In this document: in pieces, positions 1 through 5,835 of the stretch
Position numbering within the stretch: the stretch's first letter is position 1
Layout of the letters: each line of letters starts with the position of its first letter
Assembly (NCBI GenBank): GCA_014650415.1
Contig: BMUX01000039.1
Coordinates: 1 to 35,100 of the forward strand
DNA length: 35,100 bases
DNA from: Streptomyces spiroverticillatus
GTDB taxonomy: Bacteria; Actinomycetota; Actinomycetes; Streptomycetales; Streptomycetaceae
Direction of reading: 5' to 3'
Made by a program: the position numbers and the translations under genes
Notes under the pieces: generated by a model
Told to the model about the DNA's origin: nothing
The model's database searches: none
The model's input: only the letters and a program-made list of their open reading frames with translations

Positions 1-73
1 CAAGGCCGACCACTTCCTCGCCTTCACCAGCATCGCCTGTACCCTCATCTGCTACCGCAGACTCGCCAAATGA
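1..73 (+). CDS. IS5-type transposase, C-terminal end (partial)
   Basis: The window opens inside a reading frame whose last 23 residues end with SIACTLICYRRLAK and a TGA stop at 71-73. This ending is typical of IS5/IS4-type DDE transposases common in Streptomyces (family knowledge). The catalytic residues lie upstream of the window and cannot be checked. It reads rightward, against the phage genes, and lies outside the phage gene set. Confidence 0.75.
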   Translation, partial: KADHFLAFTSIACTLICYRRLAK

Positions 74-90
74 GATGACTTCTAAGGCGA
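1..90 (+). mobile_element. Right end of an IS5-type insertion sequence
   Basis: The transposase stop is followed at once by GAGATGACTTCTAAG (74-88), which looks like a terminal inverted repeat. The reading frame of a GntR-type regulator then resumes. The left end is outside the window, so the inverted repeat cannot be confirmed, and the right boundary is placed only approximately. Confidence 0.5.
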
Positions 91-185
91 CCAAAGAGCT
101 TCGGGCAACCGGCTGGATCACCACCACACCGGGCATGGGCTCATTCGTGGCCGAGCGCCCCGAGGGCGACCAGGACGACGCGTAG
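75..185 (+). pseudogene. GntR-family regulator, 3' remnant
   Basis: The frame ending at the TAG at 183-185 encodes KELRATGWITTTPGMGSFVAE, which matches the end of the winged helix-turn-helix of GntR regulators (ALKELRAEG..TTPGMGTFV in the family). The recognition helix and everything before it are missing, and the IS end abuts it, so the gene was probably cut by IS insertion. An ATG at 75 exists, but a 36-residue product could not fold as a GntR domain. It could be a host gene, or part of an integrative element next to the prophage. Confidence 0.65.
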
Positions 186-191
186 CACCGG

Positions 192-830
192 TCAGACGGT
201 CGGCAGGCTGTCCGGGTCGACTACGGTCACGCCCCGCAACTTCCGGTAGAGCCGTTGGGCGATAAGGGCCGGCTGCCGGGGCTTGTTGAAGCTGCAATAG
301 GCGTCGTTCTCGGACGTAGTCCACCGGATGGGGTTGTCAACCACGCGAAAGAGAGTGCCGGACACACCGCTTGGCACGGACTTGCGGACGAGCAGCACCA
401 CGGCGGATTTCTCGTCCCGCAAAAATCGGCAGTGTTTGAGGGACACCGGGACGCAGGACGGACACAGCGGCGGCATGTCGGTGATGATCCGGTCTAGGCG
501 GATCGGGGGTTCGTTCGCGTGCTGCCACTCGATGAACAGCGTTCCGTCCTCGCGTTCGGCTGGCTTCGCGCACACCTGGCACAAGAGCCCCTGCATGCAT
601 TCGCGCTGCCGCAGCGGATCCATGGACTCAAAGAGGGGACGTCCTCGCTCGCCCTCGGGGGGTCGGGTCATGCGCGCCCACAGGTTCCCGTGTGCATCCC
701 GGTCGTTCGGGGTCGGGAGTACGTAGGCGATTTGCGGTGCGCGGTTGGGCCGGATTTCGACAGTGAGTTCATCGAGTCGGGGGCCAAGCTCGTTGGTGTA
801 CGCGGTGACGTAGGGGACGGGAACGGGCAC
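192..830 (-). CDS. Conserved actinobacterial hypothetical protein with Cys pairs
   Basis: About 212 residues. I do not recognise a function. The protein has two Cys pairs, CQVC near residue 82 and CPSC near residue 122, spaced as for a zinc ribbon, and a tryptophan-containing segment between them. Start choice: a GTG at 878 has GGAGG directly against it with no spacer, whereas the GTG at 830 has AAGGAAG eight bases upstream and gives MPVPVPYVTAYTNE, so 830 is preferred. It is the last gene of the leftward accessory run and ends seven bases from the GntR remnant. It could bind nucleic acid through the zinc ribbon, but that is speculation. Confidence 0.75.
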   Translation of the reverse strand: MPVPVPYVTAYTNELGPRLDELTVEIRPNRAPQIAYVLPTPNDRDAHGNLWARMTRPPEGERGRPLFESMDPLRQRECMQGLLCQVCAKPAEREDGTLFIEWQHANEPPIRLDRIITDMPPLCPSCVPVSLKHCRFLRDEKSAVVLLVRKSVPSGVSGTLFRVVDNPIRWTTSENDAYCSFNKPRQPALIAQRLYRKLRGVTVVDPDSLPTV

Positions 831-867
831 GCTGGATCTTCCTTGTCGTGGGTTCGGGCAATAGGGA

Positions 868-907
868 GCCCCGGCCACCTCCCTCGGGGGTGAGAGGGGA
901 CCGGGGC
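868..907 (-). terminator. Hairpin between accessory genes
   Basis: GCCCCGG (868-874) pairs with CCGGGGC (901-907), and the intervening bases can add further pairs. There is no U-tract, as is common for Streptomyces terminators. It lies between the stop at 918 and the start at 830. Confidence 0.4.
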
Positions 908-917
908 CGATAGGGGG

Positions 918-1061
918 TTAGCGGGTGTGCCGTAGCGCTGCGAGGAACCGCCGGAACCGCCCTCGCGGGGGTCCACCGAGCGTGTGCGCGTAGACCGGGC
1001 GAGCTGCCCGAGGGTCGCCGGCGTGCAGCGTGACGGGCTTCCGCTTCCTGCTTCTGATCAT
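918..1061 (-). CDS. Small basic protein, 47 residues
   Basis: The ATG at 1061 overlaps the TGA of the upstream lipoprotein-like gene (ATGA), so translation is probably coupled. The product begins MIRSRKRKPVTLHAGD and is rich in Arg and Lys, with RGRFRRFLAALRHTR at the C-terminus. No domain is recognised. It could be a nucleic-acid-binding or membrane-associated small protein. It is supported mainly by the stop/start overlap, a pattern seen across this gene run. Confidence 0.5.
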   Translation of the reverse strand: MIRSRKRKPVTLHAGDPRAARPVYAHTLGGPPRGRFRRFLAALRHTR

Positions 1062-1540
1062 TCGCAGTCCCTTGCTGTTACGACCATTTCCCGTTGGTCC
1101 GTGATCTTCGCGAACTGGGGGGTCTTGTCATCGAGCCCCTGCACGGTCTCGGTGTGCCGAAGCCGGTAGACCCCGGCACGGCAGGGAACTTTCAGGTTCA
1201 TGGTCTTGGTCTTGTTCGCGGCGGGTGCCTTGTCAAAGTTCTGTTCTGCTACGGCTTTCCATCCGCCGTTGGTGGATTTCCGGTCCATGATGACCGTCAC
1301 TTTGTGGACGAGCGGCGACTTACGGCACACGGACGTAACGGTGCCGATCAGTTGCTTCCGTTCGACGCGCACGCCCGTGGTGTAGAAGGTGCAGAGCGTC
1401 CCTCGGGGTGCGCCTTCCACCTTGGGCGGGGCGAGTCCCTTCCCGTCATCCTTCGCACCGCACCCGCCGCTCTCGGCTCCAGTGGCTAGCAGGACTGCCG
1501 CGATGACCGCTGTTGCTGTGATGGTGCGCCGGTATCTCAC
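1058..1540 (-). CDS. Putative secreted protein or lipoprotein
   Basis: 160 residues from a GTG at 1540 with GAGGAGAG six bases upstream. The N-terminus (MRYRRTITATAVIAAVLLATG) has Arg residues then a hydrophobic stretch, a clear export signal. ESGGCG follows; Cys27 could be a lipobox cysteine, although the -3 residue is Ser rather than Leu. The mature part has three more Cys residues (CTFYT, SVCRKS, VPCRAG) and a fourth near the end (RDCE), so disulphides are possible. The function is unknown. A surface lipoprotein encoded in a prophage accessory region may act in superinfection exclusion, but there is no direct evidence. Confidence 0.7.
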   Translation of the reverse strand: MRYRRTITATAVIAAVLLATGAESGGCGAKDDGKGLAPPKVEGAPRGTLCTFYTTGVRVERKQLIGTVTSVCRKSPLVHKVTVIMDRKSTNGGWKAVAEQNFDKAPAANKTKTMNLKVPCRAGVYRLRHTETVQGLDDKTPQFAKITDQREMVVTARDCE

Positions 1541-1585
1541 CGTGAACTCTCCTCACATGTAGGCGGGTTGGTGCGGTGCGTGGGA

Positions 1586-1855
1586 CCCGTCCCGGCGGAT
1601 TCGTGTGGTCGAACCCTCCGCCGGGACGGGCGTGTGCGGGCTCCACCCCGGTCCGACTGTCGCCAGACACCAACCGGGGTGGAGCTGTTCCGTCCGCCGG
1701 GCATCTTCCCGAGGGTGCAGAGAGGGGCACCCCTGAACAGCAACGGCCGGTCTTGCAACCCACCGCCGGCGTCTGGTGTCGCCGGTTGGTGGGGGCTTTT
1801 GGGCGGTGCTCCGTCCGGCTGCCGACCGTCCCCAGACAAGAGGGCAGCCGGACGG
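1586..1855. repeat. Cluster of five inverted repeats (non-coding)
   Basis: The gap between the genes at 1540 and 1916 (375 bases) contains: CCCGTCCCGGCGGA/TCCGCCGGGACGGG (1586-1599/1617-1630); CTCCACCCCGGT/ACCGGGGTGGAG (1641-1652/1673-1684); GCTGTTC/GAACAGC (1684-1690/1735-1741) enclosing GGGTGC/GCACCC (1713-1718/1727-1732); an imperfect CCCACCGCCGGCG/CGCCGGTTGGTGGG (1759-1771/1780-1793); and CCGTCCGGCTGCC/GGCAGCCGGACGG (1811-1823/1843-1855). The loops of the second and last perfect stems share GAC(T/C)GTC(G/C)CCAGACA. No convincing gene lies here. One hairpin may terminate the 1916-2332 gene, but the density is unusual. Confidence 0.8.
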
Positions 1856-1915
1856 TTCTCCGCGCTGGACTGTTCGGCGAGTCCGAAGCTCTGGACTCAG
1901 ACCAGGGCGGAGGGT

Positions 1916-2332
1916 CTAAGGGGGTGGGTCGAGTTGACCCAGGGCGCGAAGAAGTGTGAGCGCGTCGTCAAAATCCCGTTCCAGGGCGCGCAACTTGTCG
2001 GGCGTGGGCAGCTCTATTTCCCACGTGCACGGCCCGGGGTGCTCGGCGAACATGCCGCAAAACGCGAAGTCTTCTGGGCCCTTTGACGGGCAGTTCGGCT
2101 TGACCAGGACAACGTACGGCGGAAGCTCGTCGGTCCATCGGGTCCACACTTCGCCCGTGTGGTCTCCGTCGATTTCGCACGCGAACCCCCAGTGGTCGGG
2201 CTCGTCGGGGTGTTCTCCGAGGACACAGACCAGCTCGGGGTTCAGGTCCTCGGGGGTGCTCGGTCCGAACGTCAAAGCAAGAGCGGCAAGGATTGGGGGC
2301 AGCGTGGATTCCGCCCGACAGAGCCCGGTCAT
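1916..2332 (-). CDS. Hypothetical protein with paired C..H-x-G motifs
   Basis: 138 residues. The ATG at 2332 is chosen because GGGAGGAAAGG lies upstream at good spacing; an upstream in-frame start at 2386 has no such site. The protein contains two similar segments, CEIDGDHTGEVWTRW and CGMFAEHPGPCTWE, each a Cys followed by H-x-G and then Trp, which look like an internal repeat of a small Cys/His motif. The C-terminal third is probably helical (LRALERDFDDALTLL). No function is assigned. It follows the small CxxC gene by 23 bases and is probably in the same operon. Confidence 0.65.
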   Translation of the reverse strand: MTGLCRAESTLPPILAALALTFGPSTPEDLNPELVCVLGEHPDEPDHWGFACEIDGDHTGEVWTRWTDELPPYVVLVKPNCPSKGPEDFAFCGMFAEHPGPCTWEIELPTPDKLRALERDFDDALTLLRALGQLDPPP

Positions 2333-2355
2333 GGTGTGGCCTTTCCTCCCGCCGG

Positions 2356-2514
2356 TCATCGGTGGACTTTGCGGTTGTGCCGCCACTTCGCGGCCCGGAG
2401 CGTGTCAGCGAGGGCGAAGCGTTTCAGAAGCAAGGCGTTTTCGATCATCGAGCGCAGACGTCGGCACTCGCGGCACGGTCCGGCGTAGTGGCGTGCGCTT
2501 TGCTTCCGCTTCAC
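2356..2514 (-). CDS. Small basic CxxC protein, 52 residues
   Basis: The GTG at 2514 overlaps the TGA of the upstream gene (GTGA). The product starts MKRKQSARHYAGPCRECRRL: a Cys-x-x-Cys pair in a very basic context, followed by a helical stretch (MIENALLLKRFALADTLRAAK). It may be a single zinc-knuckle nucleic-acid-binding protein, but the family is not recognised. The overlap and the preserved basic character argue that it is real. Confidence 0.6.
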   Translation of the reverse strand: MKRKQSARHYAGPCRECRRLRSMIENALLLKRFALADTLRAAKWRHNRKVHR

Positions 2515-2939
2515 GGCACACCCACCGATTCAGCCGGCAGTACAGGCGAGGGCACGGCCACGGGTACGGCGGACAGCTCATAGGCGGTGGTGTCGTCACG
2601 CGCCATGAACCGAATGCCCTGCCCCTGGTCGAGCTGGATTACGGCGTTCCCCTGCCGCACGACGTCCCGGGACCAGTCACGTAAGGCGGTGGGAGCGTCG
2701 GGAACATCGGGGGCGACCACGTACAGCGCGGGGAGGGGTACAGCCGTGGTCGGCAAGTCAGGGTCGAGCCGATCGGCGATCCACCGAGCCCGGTCCCGAA
2801 GCCACTGGCAGGCGAGGACCGGTGAGGGTGTCTGGTGCTCCCCGAGGACGAATGCCACGGTCTGCCCGTTCGCGGCACCGTGCGCGGTGACAGTGCACCG
2901 GAACGTGCCAGCGACGAGTAAGCGGGGGCGTTGGGTCAC
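2511..2939 (-). CDS. Hypothetical protein, accessory operon
   Basis: 142 residues from a GTG at 2939 that overlaps the TGA of the preceding gene (GTGA). The sequence (MTQRPRLLVAGTF..., ending ...PAESVGVP) shows no motif I recognise. It has few Cys and is mixed alpha/beta in character, with a central DRARWIADRL helix. It is the middle member of a chain of four genes linked by 4-base overlaps (3408-3217, 3220-2936, 2939-2511, 2514-2356), which suggests a single operon and coupled translation. Confidence 0.65.
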   Translation of the reverse strand: MTQRPRLLVAGTFRCTVTAHGAANGQTVAFVLGEHQTPSPVLACQWLRDRARWIADRLDPDLPTTAVPLPALYVVAPDVPDAPTALRDWSRDVVRQGNAVIQLDQGQGIRFMARDDTTAYELSAVPVAVPSPVLPAESVGVP

Positions 2940-3220
2940 GTCGCACCGCCCGATCTCGTCGGGACGATGGTGCACGCCGAACCGTCGACCGGCACCAGTT
3001 CGACGTACTGCGCCAACTCGTTACGGAACCGCTTGTGTCCCGTCTCCTTGGCGTGCGTGATCTGCCACGCACCCAACGCGGCCACGTCGGTGCAGCGGGG
3101 CGACGTGGCACCACAGTCGGCGTCCTCGCCCGTCACGCAGACGGATTCGTACTCGGGCTCTGCGGTCTGGTCGGTCTGAAACCGGTACTTCACGTACCGC
3201 ATGACGCTGCGGACCGTCAT
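2936..3220 (-). CDS. DUF7848-like Cys/His protein
   Basis: 94 residues from an ATG at 3220, overlapping the previous TGA by ATGA. The pattern is C...CG..S....D...L.AWQITHAKETGHKRF: a Cys pair, then a conserved Trp, two His residues and a TGH motif. This resembles small Streptomyces proteins annotated as DUF7848, which look like compact zinc-binding domains. Their function is unknown. These proteins are frequent in Streptomyces mobile elements (general knowledge, not checked here). Confidence 0.65.
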   Translation of the reverse strand: MTVRSVMRYVKYRFQTDQTAEPEYESVCVTGEDADCGATSPRCTDVAALGAWQITHAKETGHKRFRNELAQYVELVPVDGSACTIVPTRSGGAT

Positions 3221-3408
3221 CCGAGCCCCCCGAACGTCCGGCGACGCGCGTTGTACGCGGCAACCCGCTCGCTCAGTTCGTCCAGCACGCTCGCCGGCTC
3301 GTCGGCCTGGTCGTCGTCCTCGGGGGCAGTGCGTTCGAGATACAGCACCCCGTTCGTTCCGCGCTCGGCCATGAGGTCCGCGAGCCTTGCCCGCGCTGCG
3401 CTTCTCAT
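3217..3408 (-). CDS. Small hypothetical protein, 63 residues
   Basis: It begins MRSAARARLADLMAERG and ends ...RRRTFGGLG, with an acidic middle (PEDDDQADEPASVLDELSERV). The stop overlaps the start of the next gene (ATGA). The ATG at 3408 has a weak ribosome-binding site, and an internal ATG at 3369 is possible. It could be a helical adaptor, but no family is recognised. Confidence 0.5.
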   Translation of the reverse strand: MRSAARARLADLMAERGTNGVLYLERTAPEDDDQADEPASVLDELSERVAAYNARRRTFGGLG

Positions 3409-3411
3409 GAG

Positions 3412-3561
3412 TCAACCGCACTTGCCAAAGCAGCAAGCACCCGGACCGAACTGGAAGGGGACTTGTTCGTCGCACGCGTGCTCACGGTCCGGGCCATGGC
3501 CTGATCTCCCGCAGATTGGAAAGGGCGGAGATTCGACCGTAGGGCTATGACGAACCGTCAG
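3412..3561 (-). CDS. Possible small Cys-rich protein without a standard start
   Basis: A leftward frame ending three bases before the gene at 3408 encodes a Cys/His-rich tail: PICGRSGHGPDREHACDE, then GPGACCFGKCG. The composition looks like a zinc-knuckle protein. No ATG, GTG or TTG lies in frame before an upstream stop; only a CTG at 3561 is available. It may be a real gene with a rare start, a decayed gene, or chance. A competing 30-residue frame (ATG at 3497) also ends at the 3408 start. Confidence 0.3.
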   Translation of the reverse strand: MTVRHSPTVESPPFPICGRSGHGPDREHACDEQVPFQFGPGACCFGKCG

Positions 3562-3623
3562 ACCACGTGCCGTTCGTGGTAGTTCACGGTGGGTAGCCCA
3601 GCAAGTGCTACGGAGCGTGGTAG

Positions 3624-4862
3624 TTAGTCAAAGACCCCCAGGAAGGAAGCCATGTCGCGCATCTCCTTAGTCAGCGTGCGCTTACGGGACTTCAGAACGT
3701 CAGACATGACGTAGCGGGCTAGCGGCTGGTGTCGAAGCCACGCCCCCGACGTGTCACGGAGCCCCACAAGCTCGGCCATGGCGTCACTGTGCGATCCGAG
3801 CCGTACATGCGCCTGTGCCACGTCGAGACGGTGCCGACCCCAGTTTGGTGCAGTCGGTTTGCCGAGGGACTTGAGTGCCTTGCTTCCCAAGACTCCGTCA
3901 TCTGCGGAGCGGAGCACCGCGTGCGAGTCCCCGATCAACGCTAGATCCTCGGTCGCCTTCATGGCCGTAGTCACAGGACCGAAACCGCCCCAGTGGTTGG
4001 GGAAGCTGTTGTGTTCCCTTCCCAGCGCGCTAGATGCCGTGCCTGCCATCCGTCGGGCTTCAATGCCCACGTCCGGACGGTTGTTGCGCACGGCGCTGGA
4101 GGCGACGCGTAGCCACAGTTCCCCCCACACCGCAAGCTGACCAGCGGTGGCGGACGACATGCGGGGCTCCATCGCTTCTGCCGTCTGCGTTGCTAGTGCT
4201 TCGCTCTCGTCGAACCGGTCTTGCCGCAGTAGCAACCAGCACATGCCGACAATTCCTGTGCCGGCCGTAAGGGTTTGACCGGTTTCCCGAGCAAGTCGAA
4301 TCGCTTCGGCGAGGGAGTGATAAGCCAAGTTGTACTGCCTCACCTGAGTGAGGTACTTGCCTGCCAGCAAGAGCGAATGCGTGCGTGCGGTCTCGGCTGA
4401 ACGTCGGTCGTCGTCCCCCTCGGCGTTGGCCGCTGTTACTTCTGACTCACGCAACAGACCGGGCAACTTGCGCGCAACAGAGTCGTACCGGTCGGCCCAA
4501 TAGAGCGTATGGCAGTCGGCAATACGGCTGTGCAGCTCGTCCAAGTCCGTGGGCTGCCCAAGTGCCGCAACGGGTGCGTCCAGCCCAACCGGGGGCATCA
4601 GAGCCTTCCGCAGCTCCACCAGGTAGCGCCGATTCCCTTCATCACCTACAACCGGTTCGGGGGCGGCAGTCGCGAACAACGCACTCGTCTGTACCCCTAG
4701 AGCACGCGCGAGGGTGTGCAACGTATCCGTGCGCACGTCCCCGCCTTGTTCGATCTTCCGGATGGTGCCGATGGAAAGGCCAGATTCCTCGGCTAGCCGT
4801 TCTTGGCTAAAGCCCGTTGCCCGACGGTACTTGCGGACGTTTTGAGCGAGCGCACTTGCCAT
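3624..4862 (-). CDS. XRE-family regulator with TPR-like C-terminal region
   Basis: 412 residues. The ATG at 4862 has GGAAGGAG seven bases upstream; an upstream GTG at 4886 would overlap that site. Residues about 5-62 form a Cro/CI-type helix-turn-helix (RKYRRATGFSQERLAEESGL, then SIGTIRKIEQGG). The remaining 340 residues are helical and repeat-like (LAYHSLAEAIRLARETG, RFDESEALATQTAEAM), as in tetratricopeptide sensor domains. Such regulators often bind a small ligand or peptide through the TPR part; this is known for RRNPP proteins and inferred here. It has its own upstream gap with a strong terminator (4946-4989), so it is probably transcribed separately from the genes at 5010-5592. Streptomyces chromosomes carry many of these, so a host-type role is also possible. 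Confidence 0.85.
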   Translation of the reverse strand: MASALAQNVRKYRRATGFSQERLAEESGLSIGTIRKIEQGGDVRTDTLHTLARALGVQTSALFATAAPEPVVGDEGNRRYLVELRKALMPPVGLDAPVAALGQPTDLDELHSRIADCHTLYWADRYDSVARKLPGLLRESEVTAANAEGDDDRRSAETARTHSLLLAGKYLTQVRQYNLAYHSLAEAIRLARETGQTLTAGTGIVGMCWLLLRQDRFDESEALATQTAEAMEPRMSSATAGQLAVWGELWLRVASSAVRNNRPDVGIEARRMAGTASSALGREHNSFPNHWGGFGPVTTAMKATEDLALIGDSHAVLRSADDGVLGSKALKSLGKPTAPNWGRHRLDVAQAHVRLGSHSDAMAELVGLRDTSGAWLRHQPLARYVMSDVLKSRKRTLTKEMRDMASFLGVFD

Positions 4863-4945
4863 GGTGTCTCCTTCCGTCACGTCCACGGTACGCCCGAGCG
4901 GGCGGGTATCGGGGGCACTACCCGGCGGGACTTGACAGCACGCCC

Positions 4946-4989
4946 AGAGACCCCGTCACCCTCTTACGTCCTCGGGTGACGGGGTCTCT
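4946..4989 (-). terminator. Strong hairpin terminator
   Basis: A perfect 15-base stem, AGAGACCCCGTCACC (4946-4960) with GGTGACGGGGTCTCT (4975-4989), and a 14-base loop. It lies 20 bases after the stop of the 5010-5339 gene and before the XRE regulator. Confidence 0.8.
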
Positions 4990-5009
4990 CGTCGTCCTGG
5001 TGCAGCTCG

Positions 5010-5339
5010 TCACGCGGCGACGGACACCAGCTCGGGCCAGTGAACGAACGGCGTGTGCGCGGGGACCAGCCGACCGGTCTCGGTGGAGCGCTCCCACTCG
5101 TACAGGCCGACCAGCTCACGCGTGACGAGCGTGCGGACCGTCATCCGGAACCGCGGAACGCTCGGTGCCAGCAATCGGGCCGACATGGCGGTGTAGGTGT
5201 GCAGCGCCCGAAGTAACTGCCCCTCGGACGTGAGCACGTCGGGGGTGTCCGGGTAGCGGGGGCCGGCAGTGCGCCACACCCACCCGCCTTCCCGCGCTGG
5301 TGCGTAAATCTCGATCTTGTAGAGCACGTTCGGAACCAC
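5010..5339 (-). CDS. Hypothetical protein between peptide gene and regulator
   Basis: About 109 residues from a GTG at 5339 (alternatives at 5357 and 5327). It contains VLYKIEIYAPAREGGWVWR, then RALHTYTAMSARLLAPSVPRFRMTVRTLVTRELVGLYEW, and ends ...HWPELVSVAA. No Cys, no membrane segment and no recognised domain. It lies between the secreted peptide gene and the XRE regulator and is read the same way, so it may belong to the same functional group. Confidence 0.6.
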   Translation of the reverse strand: MVPNVLYKIEIYAPAREGGWVWRTAGPRYPDTPDVLTSEGQLLRALHTYTAMSARLLAPSVPRFRMTVRTLVTRELVGLYEWERSTETGRLVPAHTPFVHWPELVSVAA

Positions 5340-5362
5340 TCTCGTGTTGCCCCCCACTTGGG

Positions 5363-5399
5363 AGGGTTGGGCGGCAACTCCCCGCTACCGCCCAACCCT
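5363..5399 (-). terminator. Hairpin between peptide gene and next gene
   Basis: AGGGTTGGGCGG (5363-5374) pairs with CCGCCCAACCCT (5388-5399), a perfect 12-base stem with a 13-base loop. It starts 14 bases after the peptide stop codon, so it could end a short peptide transcript. Confidence 0.65.
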
Positions 5400-5412
5400 T
5401 ATGTGCCTAGCT

Positions 5413-5592
5413 CTAGCCCCAACCGGTGTCGTTGTTCACGACCGGGCTCTGCGGCACCGGGCGGACAACGACCGTGGCTGTGGTGGGGCTGGTGGGGGTG
5501 TCAGCGGCAGCCGGCACCGTGTTTCCGAGGGCAACCATTGCCGCCCCCGCGACCGCAACGGCAACTCTCGCGATGATCTTTGCTTGCTTCAC
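5413..5592 (-). CDS. Small secreted peptide ending NNDTGWG
   Basis: 59 residues from a GTG at 5592 with GGAAAGGTGAG about seven bases upstream. The first 30 residues are a textbook export signal: MKQAKIIAR, then a hydrophobic AVAVAGAAMVALG, then VPAAA followed by DTP, a plausible signal peptidase site (AAA|D). The mature part would be about 29 residues, proline- and threonine-rich, with the C-terminus SPVVNNDTGWG. It has no Cys, so it is neither a lantibiotic nor a disulphide toxin by this evidence. It sits just left of a divergent control region and upstream of an XRE-TPR regulator, a layout like peptide pheromone/receptor pairs. Function as a signal is inference. Confidence 0.75.
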   Translation of the reverse strand: MKQAKIIARVAVAVAGAAMVALGNTVPAAADTPTSPTTATVVVRPVPQSPVVNNDTGWG

Positions 5593-5619
5593 TGTTCAAC
5601 TCACCTTTCCTCACGTTGA

Positions 5620-5668
5620 GTTCACGCGTTGTGAACCCGATGACGTCGCGCCACGTGAACCCGTTCAT
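5620..5668. promoter_or_regulatory. Candidate operators in divergent control region
   Basis: GTTCAC-N5-GTGAAC at 5620-5636 is a perfect inverted repeat. A second site, TGAAC-CC-GTTCA, lies at 5656-5667. Both use the same GTTCA half-site in different spacing. They lie between the leftward peptide gene (start 5592) and the rightward regulator (start 5836), where repressor binding would be expected. Either regulator could bind them. Confidence 0.6.
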
Positions 5669-5733
5669 GACGTAGTCGCAGACCGGACCCCTTTAAAGGC
5701 GTGGCGCATCACCCCCCTTCCGCTGTAGGCCAG

Positions 5734-5761
5734 TTGGTTGCGGGGTGACTCTCAGTACGAT
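5734..5761 (+). promoter_or_regulatory. Possible rightward sigma-70-type promoter
   Basis: TTGGTT (5734-5739), 16 bases, then TACGAT (5756-5761). It would give a leader of about 65 bases for the rightward regulator. The match is moderate and has not been tested. Confidence 0.35.
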
Positions 5762-5835
5762 GCCCCGCACTCTGTGAAGGGATCAAGGAGACTCGGCCAC
5801 AGGATCTTCAAGTACGAGATTTGCAAGGGGCAATG

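Noticed and set aside
1568..2086. Rightward open frames across the hairpin cluster
   Set aside because: They run through the inverted repeats and opposite the gene at 1916-2332, without start signals.
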